Assembly: GCA_017935745.1 (NCBI GenBank)
Contig: JAGBGX010000010.1
Location: forward strand, 124,001 to 188,000
DNA length: 64,000 nt
Reading direction: 5' to 3'
Source of the DNA: Treponema sp.
GTDB lineage: Bacteria; Spirochaetota; Spirochaetia; Treponematales; Treponemataceae
The notes below the pieces were generated by a model that was not told where the DNA came from, searched no databases, and was given only the letters and a program-made list of their open reading frames with translations. This document shows, piece by piece, positions 8,080 to 16,785 of the stretch (position 1 is its first letter; the number at the start of each line of letters is the position of its first letter). The position numbers were made by a program, and so were the translations under genes.

Positions 8080-10456
8080 TGGCAGCAGAAAATACGCGTT
8101 TCTATGGCTCGTTTTCCATTGCGGAATATTGTTATACTTTTTGCTTTCGGCTGTTTTTTCAAGGGAAGGGCTGAAAATTGACTCAGATCTTTTCAATATG
8201 CTTCCCAAGAATTTTTCAGGGCGTTCAATTGCCAAGGCAGATGAAAAGCTTGCAGAATTTACTGGGCGGAATGTTTTTATTCTTGTGAGCAGCAGCGATT
8301 TTTCGGAAGCTAAGAATGCCGCGGAAACAGTCTATGGCAAGCTGAAAGACAGCCCGAAATTCAAATCGCTTTTTTTATATTCAGATATTTCATCGCTGTC
8401 CGAAGTGACAGACTTTATTTTTAGAAACAGATGGAATTTGCTTTCGGAGGAAACAGCTGATTTTATCAATGCTCCCGGCGGCGAAAAACTGTTTGCTCAA
8501 AATGCGCTTTCCCTTGCATTCAGTCCATTTGCTGTTTTTCCGCTGGACAATCTTGACAAGGATCCGTTTATGCTTGGCGAATATGCTTTTCAAAATTACA
8601 TGTCTGCCGTCCAGTCTTCAGGAACATCGCTGTTTGTCAAGGATGGAGTTCTTGCAGGAAAGAGCCGCGGCCGATGGTATGTAATGATCCGCGGAACTGT
8701 GAGCAAGGAAGGAGCGGCTCTTGCAAGCAAAAAAAATGCAGTGGCTCAGATTTATTCTGTTTGCAGCCCGCTGGAAAAAGACGGTGTCCGGTTTGTTTTT
8801 TCAGGCACTCCGTTTCATAGTTACAAAAGCTCAAATTCAGCGAGCCGGGAAATCACTGTGATTTCAGCAGTTTCCTTCGCTGCGGTTGCAGTCATTCTGC
8901 TTTTGGTTTTTAAAAGTCCAGTTCCGATTTTAGTTTCGCTTTCATCAGTTTTTCTTTCGGTTGCAGTTTCATTCATTGCTGCAATTTCTGTATTCAAAAA
9001 AATTCATATTCTTACGCTCGTTTTCGGAACATCGCTTATCGGATCGTGCATCGATTACAGCATTCATTTTTTTGTAAACTGGAAAGCGAATTCTGACTTG
9101 AAGTCTGGCGATGATGTAAGAAAGCTGTTGTTTTCCGGGCTTACGCTTTCATTTCTTTCAACAGAGATTTGTTTTTTTGTTTTGCTTTTTGCACCGTTTT
9201 CTGTTTTAAAGCAAATTTCTGTTTTTTCTATGACGGGAATTTTAAGTTCGTTTCTGACAGTTACAGGACTGTATCCTTTGATTCCTCTTCCTGCTGAAAG
9301 CCGCCGGACGGAAATGCTTCCGCTGTTGTGTGCAATTCCGTTGCGGCGCGTTAAAAAAAATGCCGGCAGAATTGCAATCACTGCTTTCTTTATTTTTTCT
9401 GTAACGTCAGTTTTTTTCAATTATAAAAATCTCAGGATAGAAAATAATCTTTCACGGCTGTATACTTTGGAAGGCCGTGTTCTTGAAGATGAAATTGAAG
9501 CTTCGTCTGTTTTAAATTATGTTCCGTCAGGATGGTTTATACTGTCAGGAAAAACAGAGGATGAGCTTTTGGAGCGTGAAGAGGCGTTCTGCCGCAAGCT
9601 CAAGGAATCTGCTGCTGGAAATGAAAAAGATTCCTTTGGAATTCTGAGCACGTCAGCTTTTATTCCTTCAGTTAAAAAGCAGAAAAAATCACGGTCTGCC
9701 TGTGAAAAGCTGCTGCTGCTTTCTGAAGAGCAGTTTGCGTGGCTAGGTTTTGATGCTTCTTATGCTGAAAAGCTTCGGAACGATTTTTACTCTTCAGAAA
9801 ATGAATTTATACAGATTGGAAAAAATGTTCCTGACTTCCTGATAAGCTCGGTTTCTTCTGTGTGGCTTGGAGAAATTGACGGTGCATTTTATTCTGTCGT
9901 AATTCCGTCAAGGGTTCCCGATGAAAAGCTGTTTGAGCGTTTTTCAGCTGAAGATGAATCTGTTTTTTTTGTTAACAAGATGAAGGATATCAGCCGGGAT
10001 CTTGATTCTCTGACATCTATGATTCTAAAGCTGTTTGCAGCGACGTATGCTGTGCTTTTTGTGCTGCTCAAATTTTTTTATACATGGAAGCAGGTGCTGA
10101 AAATTATTTCAGTTCCGCTTCTGATAATTCTGATGGTGAGCGCAATTTTTGGAATTGCCGGAATTCATCTGGAATTCTTTTCCATAACGGGAATGATTCT
10201 TGTTTTTGGCTTGGGGCTTGACTATATTATCTATATGATTGAAAATGAGCGCAGAACAAAACAAACTGAAAACAGCGTGCTTGAACCTTTTGCAATTTTT
10301 CTTTCCTTTGTAACAACTTCAGTTTCATTCGGGGCGCTGGCGTTCAGTTCCTTTATGCCGGTTCATTTGATAGGACTTTCAGTTTTTATCGGGCTGACAA
10401 CGGCATGGCTTTGCTCCGTTTTTTACAGCAGGAATGATGATGCCAAGCAAAGTTAA
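8054..10456 (+). CDS. MMPL/RND-family lipid exporter of the APE cluster
   Basis: An 800-residue transporter from the ATG at 8054 (GGAGGA about 11 nt upstream), overlapping the LolA-like gene by 26 nt. The architecture is the RND duplication: one N-terminal helix, a periplasmic domain (about 40-245), five or six helices (about 255-430), a second periplasmic domain, and a C-terminal helix bundle. Polar transmembrane motifs CIDYSIHFF and GLGLDYIIYMIENE are the paired proton-relay-like positions of MMPL proteins. It should export the polyene lipid from the inner membrane. It is the last gene of the rightward operon. Confidence 0.87.
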   Translation: MKKLFLAGSGSRKYAFLWLVFHCGILLYFLLSAVFSREGLKIDSDLFNMLPKNFSGRSIAKADEKLAEFTGRNVFILVSSSDFSEAKNAAETVYGKLKDSPKFKSLFLYSDISSLSEVTDFIFRNRWNLLSEETADFINAPGGEKLFAQNALSLAFSPFAVFPLDNLDKDPFMLGEYAFQNYMSAVQSSGTSLFVKDGVLAGKSRGRWYVMIRGTVSKEGAALASKKNAVAQIYSVCSPLEKDGVRFVFSGTPFHSYKSSNSASREITVISAVSFAAVAVILLLVFKSPVPILVSLSSVFLSVAVSFIAAISVFKKIHILTLVFGTSLIGSCIDYSIHFFVNWKANSDLKSGDDVRKLLFSGLTLSFLSTEICFFVLLFAPFSVLKQISVFSMTGILSSFLTVTGLYPLIPLPAESRRTEMLPLLCAIPLRRVKKNAGRIAITAFFIFSVTSVFFNYKNLRIENNLSRLYTLEGRVLEDEIEASSVLNYVPSGWFILSGKTEDELLEREEAFCRKLKESAAGNEKDSFGILSTSAFIPSVKKQKKSRSACEKLLLLSEEQFAWLGFDASYAEKLRNDFYSSENEFIQIGKNVPDFLISSVSSVWLGEIDGAFYSVVIPSRVPDEKLFERFSAEDESVFFVNKMKDISRDLDSLTSMILKLFAATYAVLFVLLKFFYTWKQVLKIISVPLLIILMVSAIFGIAGIHLEFFSITGMILVFGLGLDYIIYMIENERRTKQTENSVLEPFAIFLSFVTTSVSFGALAFSSFMPVHLIGLSVFIGLTTAWLCSVFYSRNDDAKQS

Positions 10457-10457
10457 A

Positions 10458-10486
10458 TTGCAATTTTTTTTATTTTTTTATATGAT
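10458..10486 (+). promoter_or_regulatory. promoter for ybaB-recR
   Basis: -35 TTGCAA (10458-10463), 17-nt T-rich spacer, -10 TATGAT (10481-10486). It starts two bases after the MMPL stop codon and gives a leader of about 40 nt ending in a GGAGAAA ribosome site before 10533. The spacer's T-run may also serve as a termination signal for the upstream operon. Confidence 0.55.
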
Positions 10487-10532
10487 GAGACCATGATGCG
10501 CAGACGGATGCATCTGGAGTAGTGGAGAAAAA

Positions 10533-10826
10533 ATGAATCCTTTTGAAATGGTAAAAAATATTGCAGGAATGCAAAGCCAGCTGAAGGAAGCGCAGGAAAA
10601 GCTTTCACAGATTGAAGCCACTGGTTCCGCCGGCGGGAACATGGTTCAGGTTACAGTGAACGGAAAATTTGAGCTTGTCAGCATACAGCTTGATCCGATT
10701 TGCGTTGACAACAGGGATATTCCGATGCTTCAGGATTTAATCAAGGCTGCCCATCATTCTGCCTTGGAAAAAATGCAGGAGGAAATGAAAAGACAGCTGG
10801 GGCCTCTGCTTGGTGCCGGCATTTAA
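10533..10826 (+). CDS. ybaB: YbaB/EbfC nucleoid-associated protein
   Basis: A 97-residue protein with the classic YbaB layout: helical N-terminus (MNPFEMVKNIAGMQSQLKEAQEKL), a central VTVNGKFELVSIQLDP sheet and a C-terminal helix ending in LGPLLGAGI. It binds DNA as a dimer. It abuts recR (stop at 10826, start at 10827), the usual ybaB-recR pairing. Confidence 0.95.
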   Translation: MNPFEMVKNIAGMQSQLKEAQEKLSQIEATGSAGGNMVQVTVNGKFELVSIQLDPICVDNRDIPMLQDLIKAAHHSALEKMQEEMKRQLGPLLGAGI

Positions 10827-11414
10827 ATGAACGCTCTTGATGAACTGGCGGAAAGTTTTTCCCGGCTTCCTGGAATCGGAAAAAAATCAGCGCTCAGGAT
10901 TGCAGGCTGGCTTTTAAAGACAGACAGGGAATTCATGCTCCGCTTTTCAAATCAGATAGAAACCCTTCAGGAAAAAATCCGCCCATGTTCTGTCTGCGGT
11001 TCCTGGACAGAAGAAGATCCGTGTCCTGTTTGCTCTGACATCACGCGGGACAAAACAGTTATATGCGTTGTTGAGCAGCCGCAGGATGTGGGAACTATTG
11101 ACAGCTCTCATGAATTCCACGGGCTGTTTCATGTTCTTGGAGGCGTTATTTCTCCGCTTGAAGGAATGACTCCTGACAAGCTTAGGATACAGCAGCTTTT
11201 GGAGCGCGTGAAATCCGGCGGAATAAAGGAAGTGATTCTTGCAACAAATCCGACGGTGGAAGGAGATACAACAGCGCTTTTTATTCAGCGTGTTTTACAG
11301 GAAACAGGAGTTGAAGTGACGCGCCTTGCGTCAGGGCTTCCGGCGGGCGGTGATCTTGAATATGCGGACAGGCTTACGCTCGCAAGAAGCTTCAGAGGAC
11401 GGACAAAAATCTAG
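10827..11414 (+). CDS. recR: recombination mediator protein RecR
   Basis: A 195-residue protein (family about 200). N-terminal helix-hairpin-helix (FSRLPGIGKKSALRIAGWLL), C4 zinc finger CSVCGSWTEEDPCPVC at about 53-68, then the Toprim domain with VVEQPQDVGTID and FHVLGGVISPLEGM, and C-terminal GLPAGGDLEYADRLTLARSF. With RecF/RecO it loads RecA at gaps. Complete and canonical. Confidence 0.97.
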   Translation: MNALDELAESFSRLPGIGKKSALRIAGWLLKTDREFMLRFSNQIETLQEKIRPCSVCGSWTEEDPCPVCSDITRDKTVICVVEQPQDVGTIDSSHEFHGLFHVLGGVISPLEGMTPDKLRIQQLLERVKSGGIKEVILATNPTVEGDTTALFIQRVLQETGVEVTRLASGLPAGGDLEYADRLTLARSFRGRTKI

Positions 11415-11490
11415 CGGCTTTTGCTCAGCTGGAAAATTTCTGTCTGCATTATGCTTGCGGGCTGATTATGTGCAGGACCGGCTTGCAGGA

Positions 11491-12471
11491 TTACAGTGCT
11501 TCCGTTTCATATCCGAGCGATTTTAGCATTATCCTGTCATCTTCATTTGACGAGCCTGATGTCGTTAGAAAATCTCCAGAAATCAGCGCGTTTGCACCTG
11601 AAAGAAATGCTTCTCTTCCGTTGTCTCCCAGTTTTTTTCTGCCTGCTGCGCACCGTATAGTCTGAGACGGCATGATGAATCTGAACACTGCAATTGTCCG
11701 CAGAATTTCTTCCTTGGAAATTTGCACGGCGTTTTCAAGCGGCGTTCCAGGTATTGGGGTCAAAACATTTATCGGGACAGACTGAACGTTCAGCTCCCTG
11801 ATTTCATTTGCCAGATCAATTCTGTCTTCTCTGGATTCGCCGAGTCCGATAATTCCTCCGCAGCACAGTTCGAGTCCGCATGCCTGTGCGTTTTTTATAG
11901 TCTGCATTCTCTGGCTGTATGTATGCGTTGTGCAGATTTTCGGATAATAGTTTTTTCCAGTTTCAAGGTTGTGGTGATATCTTGTCACTCCTGCTTCTTT
12001 TAGACGCTTTAATTTATCAGCTGAAATAATTCCGAATGAAGCGCATAAAGAAATGCTGTTTCCGCACTGTTCCTGCATGTGCCTCAGGCATTCCAGTGCA
12101 GTTTCAAAATCCGTTCCGCTCAAGCAGCGTCCAGACGTTACCAAGGAAATTCTTGAGACTTTGTTTTGGACTGCTTTTTTGCAAAGCTCGGCTGCCTGCT
12201 TCGGCTCTATCATGCCTGTCGTTTTGCATGAAGTGTTCCACAGTGAAGACTGTGCGCAGTATGAGCAGTTCTCGCTGCAATTTCCCTGCTTTGCATTTAT
12301 TATGGAACATATATTGCTGCGCATTGAGCAGCATGACTTTCTGATTCTGTCTGCGGCGGCAAAAAGAGTCTGCGCCGGATCTGATTTGTACAGTTCCAGG
12401 GCTTCCTGCTTCGTTACTTTGTGGCCGCCGTGCACAACCGCGTTTTCCAGTTCCAGAATGTAATTGCTCAT
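11491..12471 (-). CDS. bioB: biotin synthase
   Basis: A 326-residue radical-SAM enzyme that inserts sulfur into dethiobiotin. The 4Fe-4S Cys triad is C65-x3-C69-x2-C72 (NCSENCSYCAQ). Later motifs include YHHNLETGKNYYPKI, GLGESREDRIDLANEIREL and IRCAAGRKKLGDNG. Last gene of the birA-bioY-bioM-bioN-bioB operon, 4 nt after bioN. No bioA, bioD or bioF is in the window. Confidence 0.95.
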   Translation of the reverse strand: MSNYILELENAVVHGGHKVTKQEALELYKSDPAQTLFAAADRIRKSCCSMRSNICSIINAKQGNCSENCSYCAQSSLWNTSCKTTGMIEPKQAAELCKKAVQNKVSRISLVTSGRCLSGTDFETALECLRHMQEQCGNSISLCASFGIISADKLKRLKEAGVTRYHHNLETGKNYYPKICTTHTYSQRMQTIKNAQACGLELCCGGIIGLGESREDRIDLANEIRELNVQSVPINVLTPIPGTPLENAVQISKEEILRTIAVFRFIMPSQTIRCAAGRKKLGDNGREAFLSGANALISGDFLTTSGSSNEDDRIMLKSLGYETEAL

Positions 12472-12475
12472 TTTT

Positions 12476-13210
12476 TCAGCTCCTATTTAAAAGCGCTTTC
12501 CGCGTTGTTTCAGCCTTGATCAAAAGACAGGAGAACAGAGCAATAAATTCCTGGGCAATGACAGTGATTTTTACAGGCTGCCTTTTTTTGCTGCTGTTTA
12601 TCCGCGCTCTTGATGCCAGGTTCACTTTTCTCCATGTTTCAAAAACTTCCGGCATGAAATTGATTGCGAGCGAAAGTATCAGCGCCAGATTGAATTTTTT
12701 TACCGGCGGAATAATTTTTGCAGCTGCATCCTGGACAGCCTCCAGTGAATTTTTTATTTGCAATGATGATGTAGTTTCAAACAATAGCTGCGCTGCAAAA
12801 GACACCAGAATAAGCTGAATCGAATACGCAATGCCTGCTGCAAGTCCGTTTAAATTGATTCCAAGAAATGGAAGAACGGCAATAACTGCATCATTCTGCA
12901 CAGAAGAATTTTCGGACGGAATGCATATTGCTCTGAATGCTGTGATAATCAGACAGAGAATAAAAATTGATTTTAAATGGAAAACAGAATTGCATCTTGC
13001 GCCGGAGAGAAAAAATAAAACGGCAGCAACAGAAAAAGAAAGAGCAGTTTTTATGACAAAGGAAAGCTGAAAAACGGAGTCAAGGGAATGTGATGTTCCG
13101 CCTGAAAAAACAAATGCGGAAAAAAATATGAGCATTCCGATTTTTACAAGAGCAGGAATTCTGTGCAGCAGGGAATTCCCTTTTCTGTATGAAAAAAGAG
13201 CTACAGCCAT
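12476..13210 (-). CDS. bioN: ECF transporter transmembrane (T) component, biotin type
   Basis: A 244-residue integral membrane protein: YRKGNSLLHRIPALVKIG near the N-terminus (the typical EcfT opening), four to five helices, and a C-terminal coupling motif SRARINSS that contacts the ATPase. Its ATG lies inside the end of the ATPase gene (10-nt overlap). With BioM and BioY it forms the biotin uptake ECF transporter. Confidence 0.88.
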   Translation of the reverse strand: MAVALFSYRKGNSLLHRIPALVKIGMLIFFSAFVFSGGTSHSLDSVFQLSFVIKTALSFSVAAVLFFLSGARCNSVFHLKSIFILCLIITAFRAICIPSENSSVQNDAVIAVLPFLGINLNGLAAGIAYSIQLILVSFAAQLLFETTSSLQIKNSLEAVQDAAAKIIPPVKKFNLALILSLAINFMPEVFETWRKVNLASRARINSSKKRQPVKITVIAQEFIALFSCLLIKAETTRKALLNRS

Positions 13211-13923
13211 ATCAAATCATCCATTGATTTATATTGCACAAGCGGATTCCGTATGCTCCATTGCTCAAGATTTTTTTCAAGCCCTTCCTGCGGAGTTCCG
13301 TTGAACTGAATTTTTCCTTTGTCAAGCACTATGAATCTGTCTGCAAGCGCGAGAACTTTCTCAAGCTCGTGAGTGAGTACAATTACAGTTTTTTTTTCAA
13401 GCTTCAGTTTTTTTAATATGGCACAGACTTGCTTTACTCCCGGCCAGTCAAGATTTGCAAACGGCTCGTCAAAAATAATGAATGAACGGTTCATTGCGAG
13501 GATGCCTGCCACAGCAAGCCGCCGCTTTTCTCCGCCGGACATGCTCCGTGCGTATGAATTTTTTTTGTCAAGAAGCCCGGTTTGTTCAAGCGCCTTGATT
13601 ACTTGCTCTGAGAGAGCCTCTTTTTTCAGTCCGCAGTTTTTAACTCCAAAGGAAACATCTTCTTCCGGCGTTTCTCCCAGAATTTGCGCGTCCGCGTCCT
13701 GAAATATCAGTCCTGCCCTGCTGCTCGATGCTATGCTTCCTGAAGTCGGTTCTTCCAGATTTGCAATCAATGACATGAGCACGCTTTTTCCTGATCCGTT
13801 TGAACCGGCTACAACGGTGAATTCTCCGTGCCTGATTGAAAATGAAACTCCGTCCAGCGCAATAGTTCCGTCTTGAAATATCTTGCGCACATTGGAAACT
13901 TCAAGGCAAAATTCGTTTTTCAT
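13201..13923 (-). CDS. bioM: ECF transporter ATP-binding (A) component, biotin type
   Basis: A 240-residue ABC ATPase: Walker A GSNGSGKSV, Q-loop FQDADAQILGETPEEDVSFG (the ECF-characteristic Q-loop), signature SMSGGEKRRLAVAG, Walker B FIIFDEPFANLD and switch His in LTHELE. It lies between bioY (1-nt gap) and bioN (overlap). Only one ATPase gene is present, so the complex would use an A homodimer. Confidence 0.92.
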   Translation of the reverse strand: MKNEFCLEVSNVRKIFQDGTIALDGVSFSIRHGEFTVVAGSNGSGKSVLMSLIANLEEPTSGSIASSSRAGLIFQDADAQILGETPEEDVSFGVKNCGLKKEALSEQVIKALEQTGLLDKKNSYARSMSGGEKRRLAVAGILAMNRSFIIFDEPFANLDWPGVKQVCAILKKLKLEKKTVIVLTHELEKVLALADRFIVLDKGKIQFNGTPQEGLEKNLEQWSIRNPLVQYKSMDDLIWL

Positions 13924-13924
13924 T

Positions 13925-14494
13925 TTACTGTATATATTCTGAAATAACCGGGCGGAATTTCTTTGTGATAAAAATCATCAGAATCTGCTTTAGACTGTTT
14001 CCCGGAAGAAACGGAATAAGGCAGGCGGAAACTGCTTTTGCCAGGCTTGCATCCGTTGCTCTCATGAAGCCTAGAATTCCGCATGTGAACATGACTGCGT
14101 TCTCAAGCAGAACTGCAATAAAAATAATAAGGTATGACTTTGCGCTTGAATGCTTTTTTCCCCGCGGAAGAAAAAGCGATAGGAAAATTCCTGCAAAGCA
14201 GGATGCAATCACATAGCCGATTAAAAATCCGCCGGTAGGTCCGGCAGTGATTACATGAATACCTGCTTTTCCTGAAAAAACAGGAAGACCGATGATTCCA
14301 AGAATCAGAAAAGCAGCTGTTGAAATCGTTCCGTAAACAGGACCAAGCAAGAGCCCTGAAAGCAAAGCCATCATGTCCTGTATGATGATTGGAATTCCTC
14401 CGGGAAGAGGAATCTGGATAAAGAATCCTGATGCAATCAAGGCTGCAAACAGAGCCGAAAGAATTATTCCCGAGCGTTTTTTTTGAGAATTCAT
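13925..14494 (-). CDS. bioY: BioY biotin-binding S component of ECF transporter
   Basis: A 189-residue six-helix membrane protein with FIQIPLPGGIPIIIQDMMALLSGLLLGP and AGPTGGFLIGYVIAS, the conserved BioY blocks that form the biotin site. It follows birA with a 16-nt gap holding an AAGGAGAAG ribosome site. Membership of a BirA-controlled operon with bioMNB fixes the substrate as biotin. Confidence 0.95.
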   Translation of the reverse strand: MNSQKKRSGIILSALFAALIASGFFIQIPLPGGIPIIIQDMMALLSGLLLGPVYGTISTAAFLILGIIGLPVFSGKAGIHVITAGPTGGFLIGYVIASCFAGIFLSLFLPRGKKHSSAKSYLIIFIAVLLENAVMFTCGILGFMRATDASLAKAVSACLIPFLPGNSLKQILMIFITKKFRPVISEYIQ

Positions 14495-14510
14495 TTTGCT
14501 TCTCCTTTTC

Positions 14511-15461
14511 TTAATGCATTTCTTTTATAAGGCTTATTTTCCCCGGTGCGACAATACTTTCTTTGCCTTCTGAGTCAAGCACAGCGAATCCCAGTCCGTT
14601 TATTTTTTTGAACGTAAATTCCTTTCCGTTTTCTGCGGATTTTATTTTCTTTCCGCTGTCCATGCAAAGGCTGTTCCATTGTTTTTCCAGCGCGTTGGAG
14701 TCTTCACAGGCAATCCGTTCCTGGAATTTGAATTCGTCTAAAAATGCCAGAAGCATTTTTTTCCTTGAAAGGCTTCCTTTTGTGAAAGCAGCCTGATCTG
14801 CGTTTTTAATTTTGGGATGGCAAGAAAGATTTACACCGATTCCGATATTTATCCAGCTGCAAAGATTTCCTTGGGCTGCAAGCTCATCAAGAATTCCGCA
14901 TACTTTTCCTTCTGAGCTCCAGACATCATTTGGCCAGCGCGTGTAAAATGTTCTGCCTGTAAGATTTTTGAGGGCTTTTGCAATTGCAATTTGAGAAGCC
15001 ATTGTTATTCTGCGGCTTTCAGCAGCAGAAACGGTGTTTCTTGTAATGACAGTGCAGGCAAGGCTTCCTTTTGCTGTTGTCCATTTTTTATTTGAGGAGC
15101 CTCTCCCTTTTGTCTGTCTGTCCGCTGTTACAATTTGGATATGGTTTTGCTGTGGATGTGATTCTGCAATTTTTTTTGCTTCATCCATTGTTGATTCAGT
15201 TTCAATGCAGTGAAAGAAAAAAGACTCCTTGTCTCCGAATTCCCATGGAAACAGACTGTCCTGCATGTCTTCTTTCAGGACATAGCCTGTCCGTTCATGG
15301 GTAATTCCGTATCCTGATTGCTGCAAAGACTGGATTGATTTCCAGACAGCAACTCTTGAAACTTCAGAACATCCTGCAATAACTTCTCCTGATACAGGTG
15401 CTTTGCTTTCCCGCAGAATGCTCAGTATTTTGGATTTTGTTGAAGTGCTATTGTTAACCAT
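14511..15461 (-). CDS. birA: bifunctional biotin-[acetyl-CoA-carboxylase] ligase / biotin operon repressor
   Basis: A 316-residue protein from the ATG at 15461 (an in-frame TTG at 15467 precedes it). An N-terminal winged helix-turn-helix at about 8-60 (KSKILSILRESKAPVSGEVIAGCSEVSR...) shows the repressor form. The ligase core has the biotinyl-AMP loop GRGSSNKKWTT, WPNDVWSSEGKVCGIL and INIGIGVNLSC. It adenylates biotin and attaches it to carboxylase carrier domains. A palindromic BirA-type operator covers its own start codon, so the operon is probably autoregulated by biotinyl-AMP-bound BirA. No ribosome site precedes the ATG. Confidence 0.93.
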   Translation of the reverse strand: MVNNSTSTKSKILSILRESKAPVSGEVIAGCSEVSRVAVWKSIQSLQQSGYGITHERTGYVLKEDMQDSLFPWEFGDKESFFFHCIETESTMDEAKKIAESHPQQNHIQIVTADRQTKGRGSSNKKWTTAKGSLACTVITRNTVSAAESRRITMASQIAIAKALKNLTGRTFYTRWPNDVWSSEGKVCGILDELAAQGNLCSWINIGIGVNLSCHPKIKNADQAAFTKGSLSRKKMLLAFLDEFKFQERIACEDSNALEKQWNSLCMDSGKKIKSAENGKEFTFKKINGLGFAVLDSEGKESIVAPGKISLIKEMH

Positions 15462-15480
15462 TATCAAATATAGGTTAACA
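15452..15480. promoter_or_regulatory. BirA-type operator over the birA start
   Basis: A perfect inverted repeat TGTTAACC (15452-15459), 13 bp, GGTTAACA (15473-15480), matching the TTGTWAACC-spacer-GGTTWACAA form of BirA boxes recorded from other bacteria, with a spacer slightly shorter than the usual 14-16. The left arm lies within the first codons of birA. A TATATT that could act as the -10 (15472-15467, minus strand) lies between the arms, so bound BirA would cover both promoter and start codon. Confidence 0.8.
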
Positions 15481-15497
15481 CACTAAACAGTTTTCAG

Positions 15498-16403
15498 TCA
15501 ATAGTTTTTTCTTGCATTCAATTTTTCCTTGTCAGAAACATAAGAACTGAGAAACTGAAAAAATTTTTCTACATGAGTGCAGTCCATTTTGTTTTTCTTA
15601 TAATAGATGAGAATGTCACGGCTGCATTCGGGTTTTGAAATTTCAAGAAGTCGGACTTTCTTTGAGTCAAGTCTTCCCCAGGAATACTGCGGCCAGAATC
15701 CGATTCCGAGATTTGCTCCGATGATATTCTTTACTGCGGCCGGACTGTCGCTTTCAAAAATAATGTTGGGAACAATTCCAGCTTCATGGCAGTATTTGTC
15801 GCAGATAGTCCGAAGCTGCCTGGAGCCGGAAAGCGCTATGAAATTTTCATTCTTTACTTCCTCAAGTGAAATGGACTGCATGCTTGAAAATTTCGGAATA
15901 TTTGGAACCGCAAGAAAAATTTTCTCTGAGCAGACAAACGTGCTGTCCTTTTCATTTTCATCCTGCTGATAAAAAAGGCGCGTTGTAACGCAGATATCAT
16001 AGAAGTCAGTTTTTTCATTCTGATTCAGCTGAATATGAATTTTCCTGTTTGTCTTTTTATATTCGATGACTGCATTTGTAATCAGGCTGGAAGCGGCAAG
16101 CACATTCAGATGAATTGTGGTGTCTTCTGTTTTTGCCATCTGGCGAAGCTGTTCAGGCAGCCGCTCAAGGCTTTCCATGACAGGCTGAAGCTTTTTATAA
16201 AAAAAATCTCCATATACTGTAAGCCTGATATTTCTTCCTTCATGCTTAAAGAGAGAAACTTCCAGCTCGTCTTCAAGCTTGTGAATCGCCTGTGTTAGGG
16301 CCGGCTGCGCTATGTGGAGCTTTTCCGCGCTTTTTGTGACATGCTCGTTTTTTGCGACTTCCATAAAGTATTTTATCTGGTTTAATTCCATTTTTCTATC
16401 CAT
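15498..16403 (-). CDS. LysR-family transcriptional regulator
   Basis: A 301-residue LTTR: winged HTH at about 5-65 (MELNQIKYFMEVAKNEHVTKSAEKLHIAQPALTQAIHKLE split over the domain) and a C-terminal effector domain. It could start at 16403 (MDRK) or 16391 (MELN). At 16403 a TATATT ends exactly 6 nt upstream with no ribosome site. It is transcribed divergently from the PQ-loop and SGNH genes, the usual layout for an LTTR and its targets. Its stop lies within 20 bp of the BirA operator of the next gene. The effector is unknown. Confidence 0.9.
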   Translation of the reverse strand: MDRKMELNQIKYFMEVAKNEHVTKSAEKLHIAQPALTQAIHKLEDELEVSLFKHEGRNIRLTVYGDFFYKKLQPVMESLERLPEQLRQMAKTEDTTIHLNVLAASSLITNAVIEYKKTNRKIHIQLNQNEKTDFYDICVTTRLFYQQDENEKDSTFVCSEKIFLAVPNIPKFSSMQSISLEEVKNENFIALSGSRQLRTICDKYCHEAGIVPNIIFESDSPAAVKNIIGANLGIGFWPQYSWGRLDSKKVRLLEISKPECSRDILIYYKKNKMDCTHVEKFFQFLSSYVSDKEKLNARKNY

Positions 16404-16409
16404 AAGTAA

Positions 16410-16439
16410 AATATATTGATTTTATAAAAATAATATATT
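16410..16439. promoter_or_regulatory. paired AATATATT palindromes between LysR gene and its divergent target
   Basis: Two identical 8-bp palindromes AATATATT at 16410-16417 and 16432-16439, centre-to-centre 22 bp (about two helical turns), in the divergent gap. LysR regulators bind AT-rich dyads at such spacing, so this is a candidate operator. The left copy doubles as the TATATT -10-like box of the LysR gene, which would give autorepression. The AT-richness means chance is possible. Confidence 0.35.
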
Positions 16440-16488
16440 AGTAATTATGAAAAAAATCCACTATAGTTTAGTTGTTTTGGAGGTTTTT

Positions 16489-16785
16489 ATGCCAGAAATT
16501 TTAGAGACAGCAATGCTTGTCTGCTTCGGTCTTTCATGGCCGATTTCAGTTGTAAAGAACATCAGGGCAAAAACAGCCCGGAACATGAGCCTGCGTTTTA
16601 TTCTGCTGATTATAGCGGGATATGTTGCCGGAATTTTTGCAAAGATTATTACCGGGGGATTCAGCTATGTTCTTGCAGTGTATATCCTGAACCTTGCAAT
16701 CGTGAGCCTGAATGTTCCGGTTTACTTTGTGAATAAGAATTATGACAGAGCTGTTTCTGCGGCAGCCAGAAGGAGGATTGCATAA
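16489..16785 (+). CDS. small PQ-loop/SemiSWEET-like membrane protein
   Basis: A 98-residue protein from the ATG at 16489, which has a GGAGG site 5 nt upstream; an upstream ATG at 16447 has none. Three hydrophobic helices: ETAMLVCFGLSWPISVVKNI, MSLRFILLIIAGYVAGIFA and YVLAVYILNLAIVSLNVPVYF. FGLSWPISVVKNIRAKTARNMS resembles the first helix and loop of PQ-loop proteins, with WP in place of PQ. It overlaps the next gene's start (TAATG). A single three-helix unit would need to dimerise to transport anything. The substrate is unknown. Confidence 0.65.
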   Translation: MPEILETAMLVCFGLSWPISVVKNIRAKTARNMSLRFILLIIAGYVAGIFAKIITGGFSYVLAVYILNLAIVSLNVPVYFVNKNYDRAVSAAARRRIA

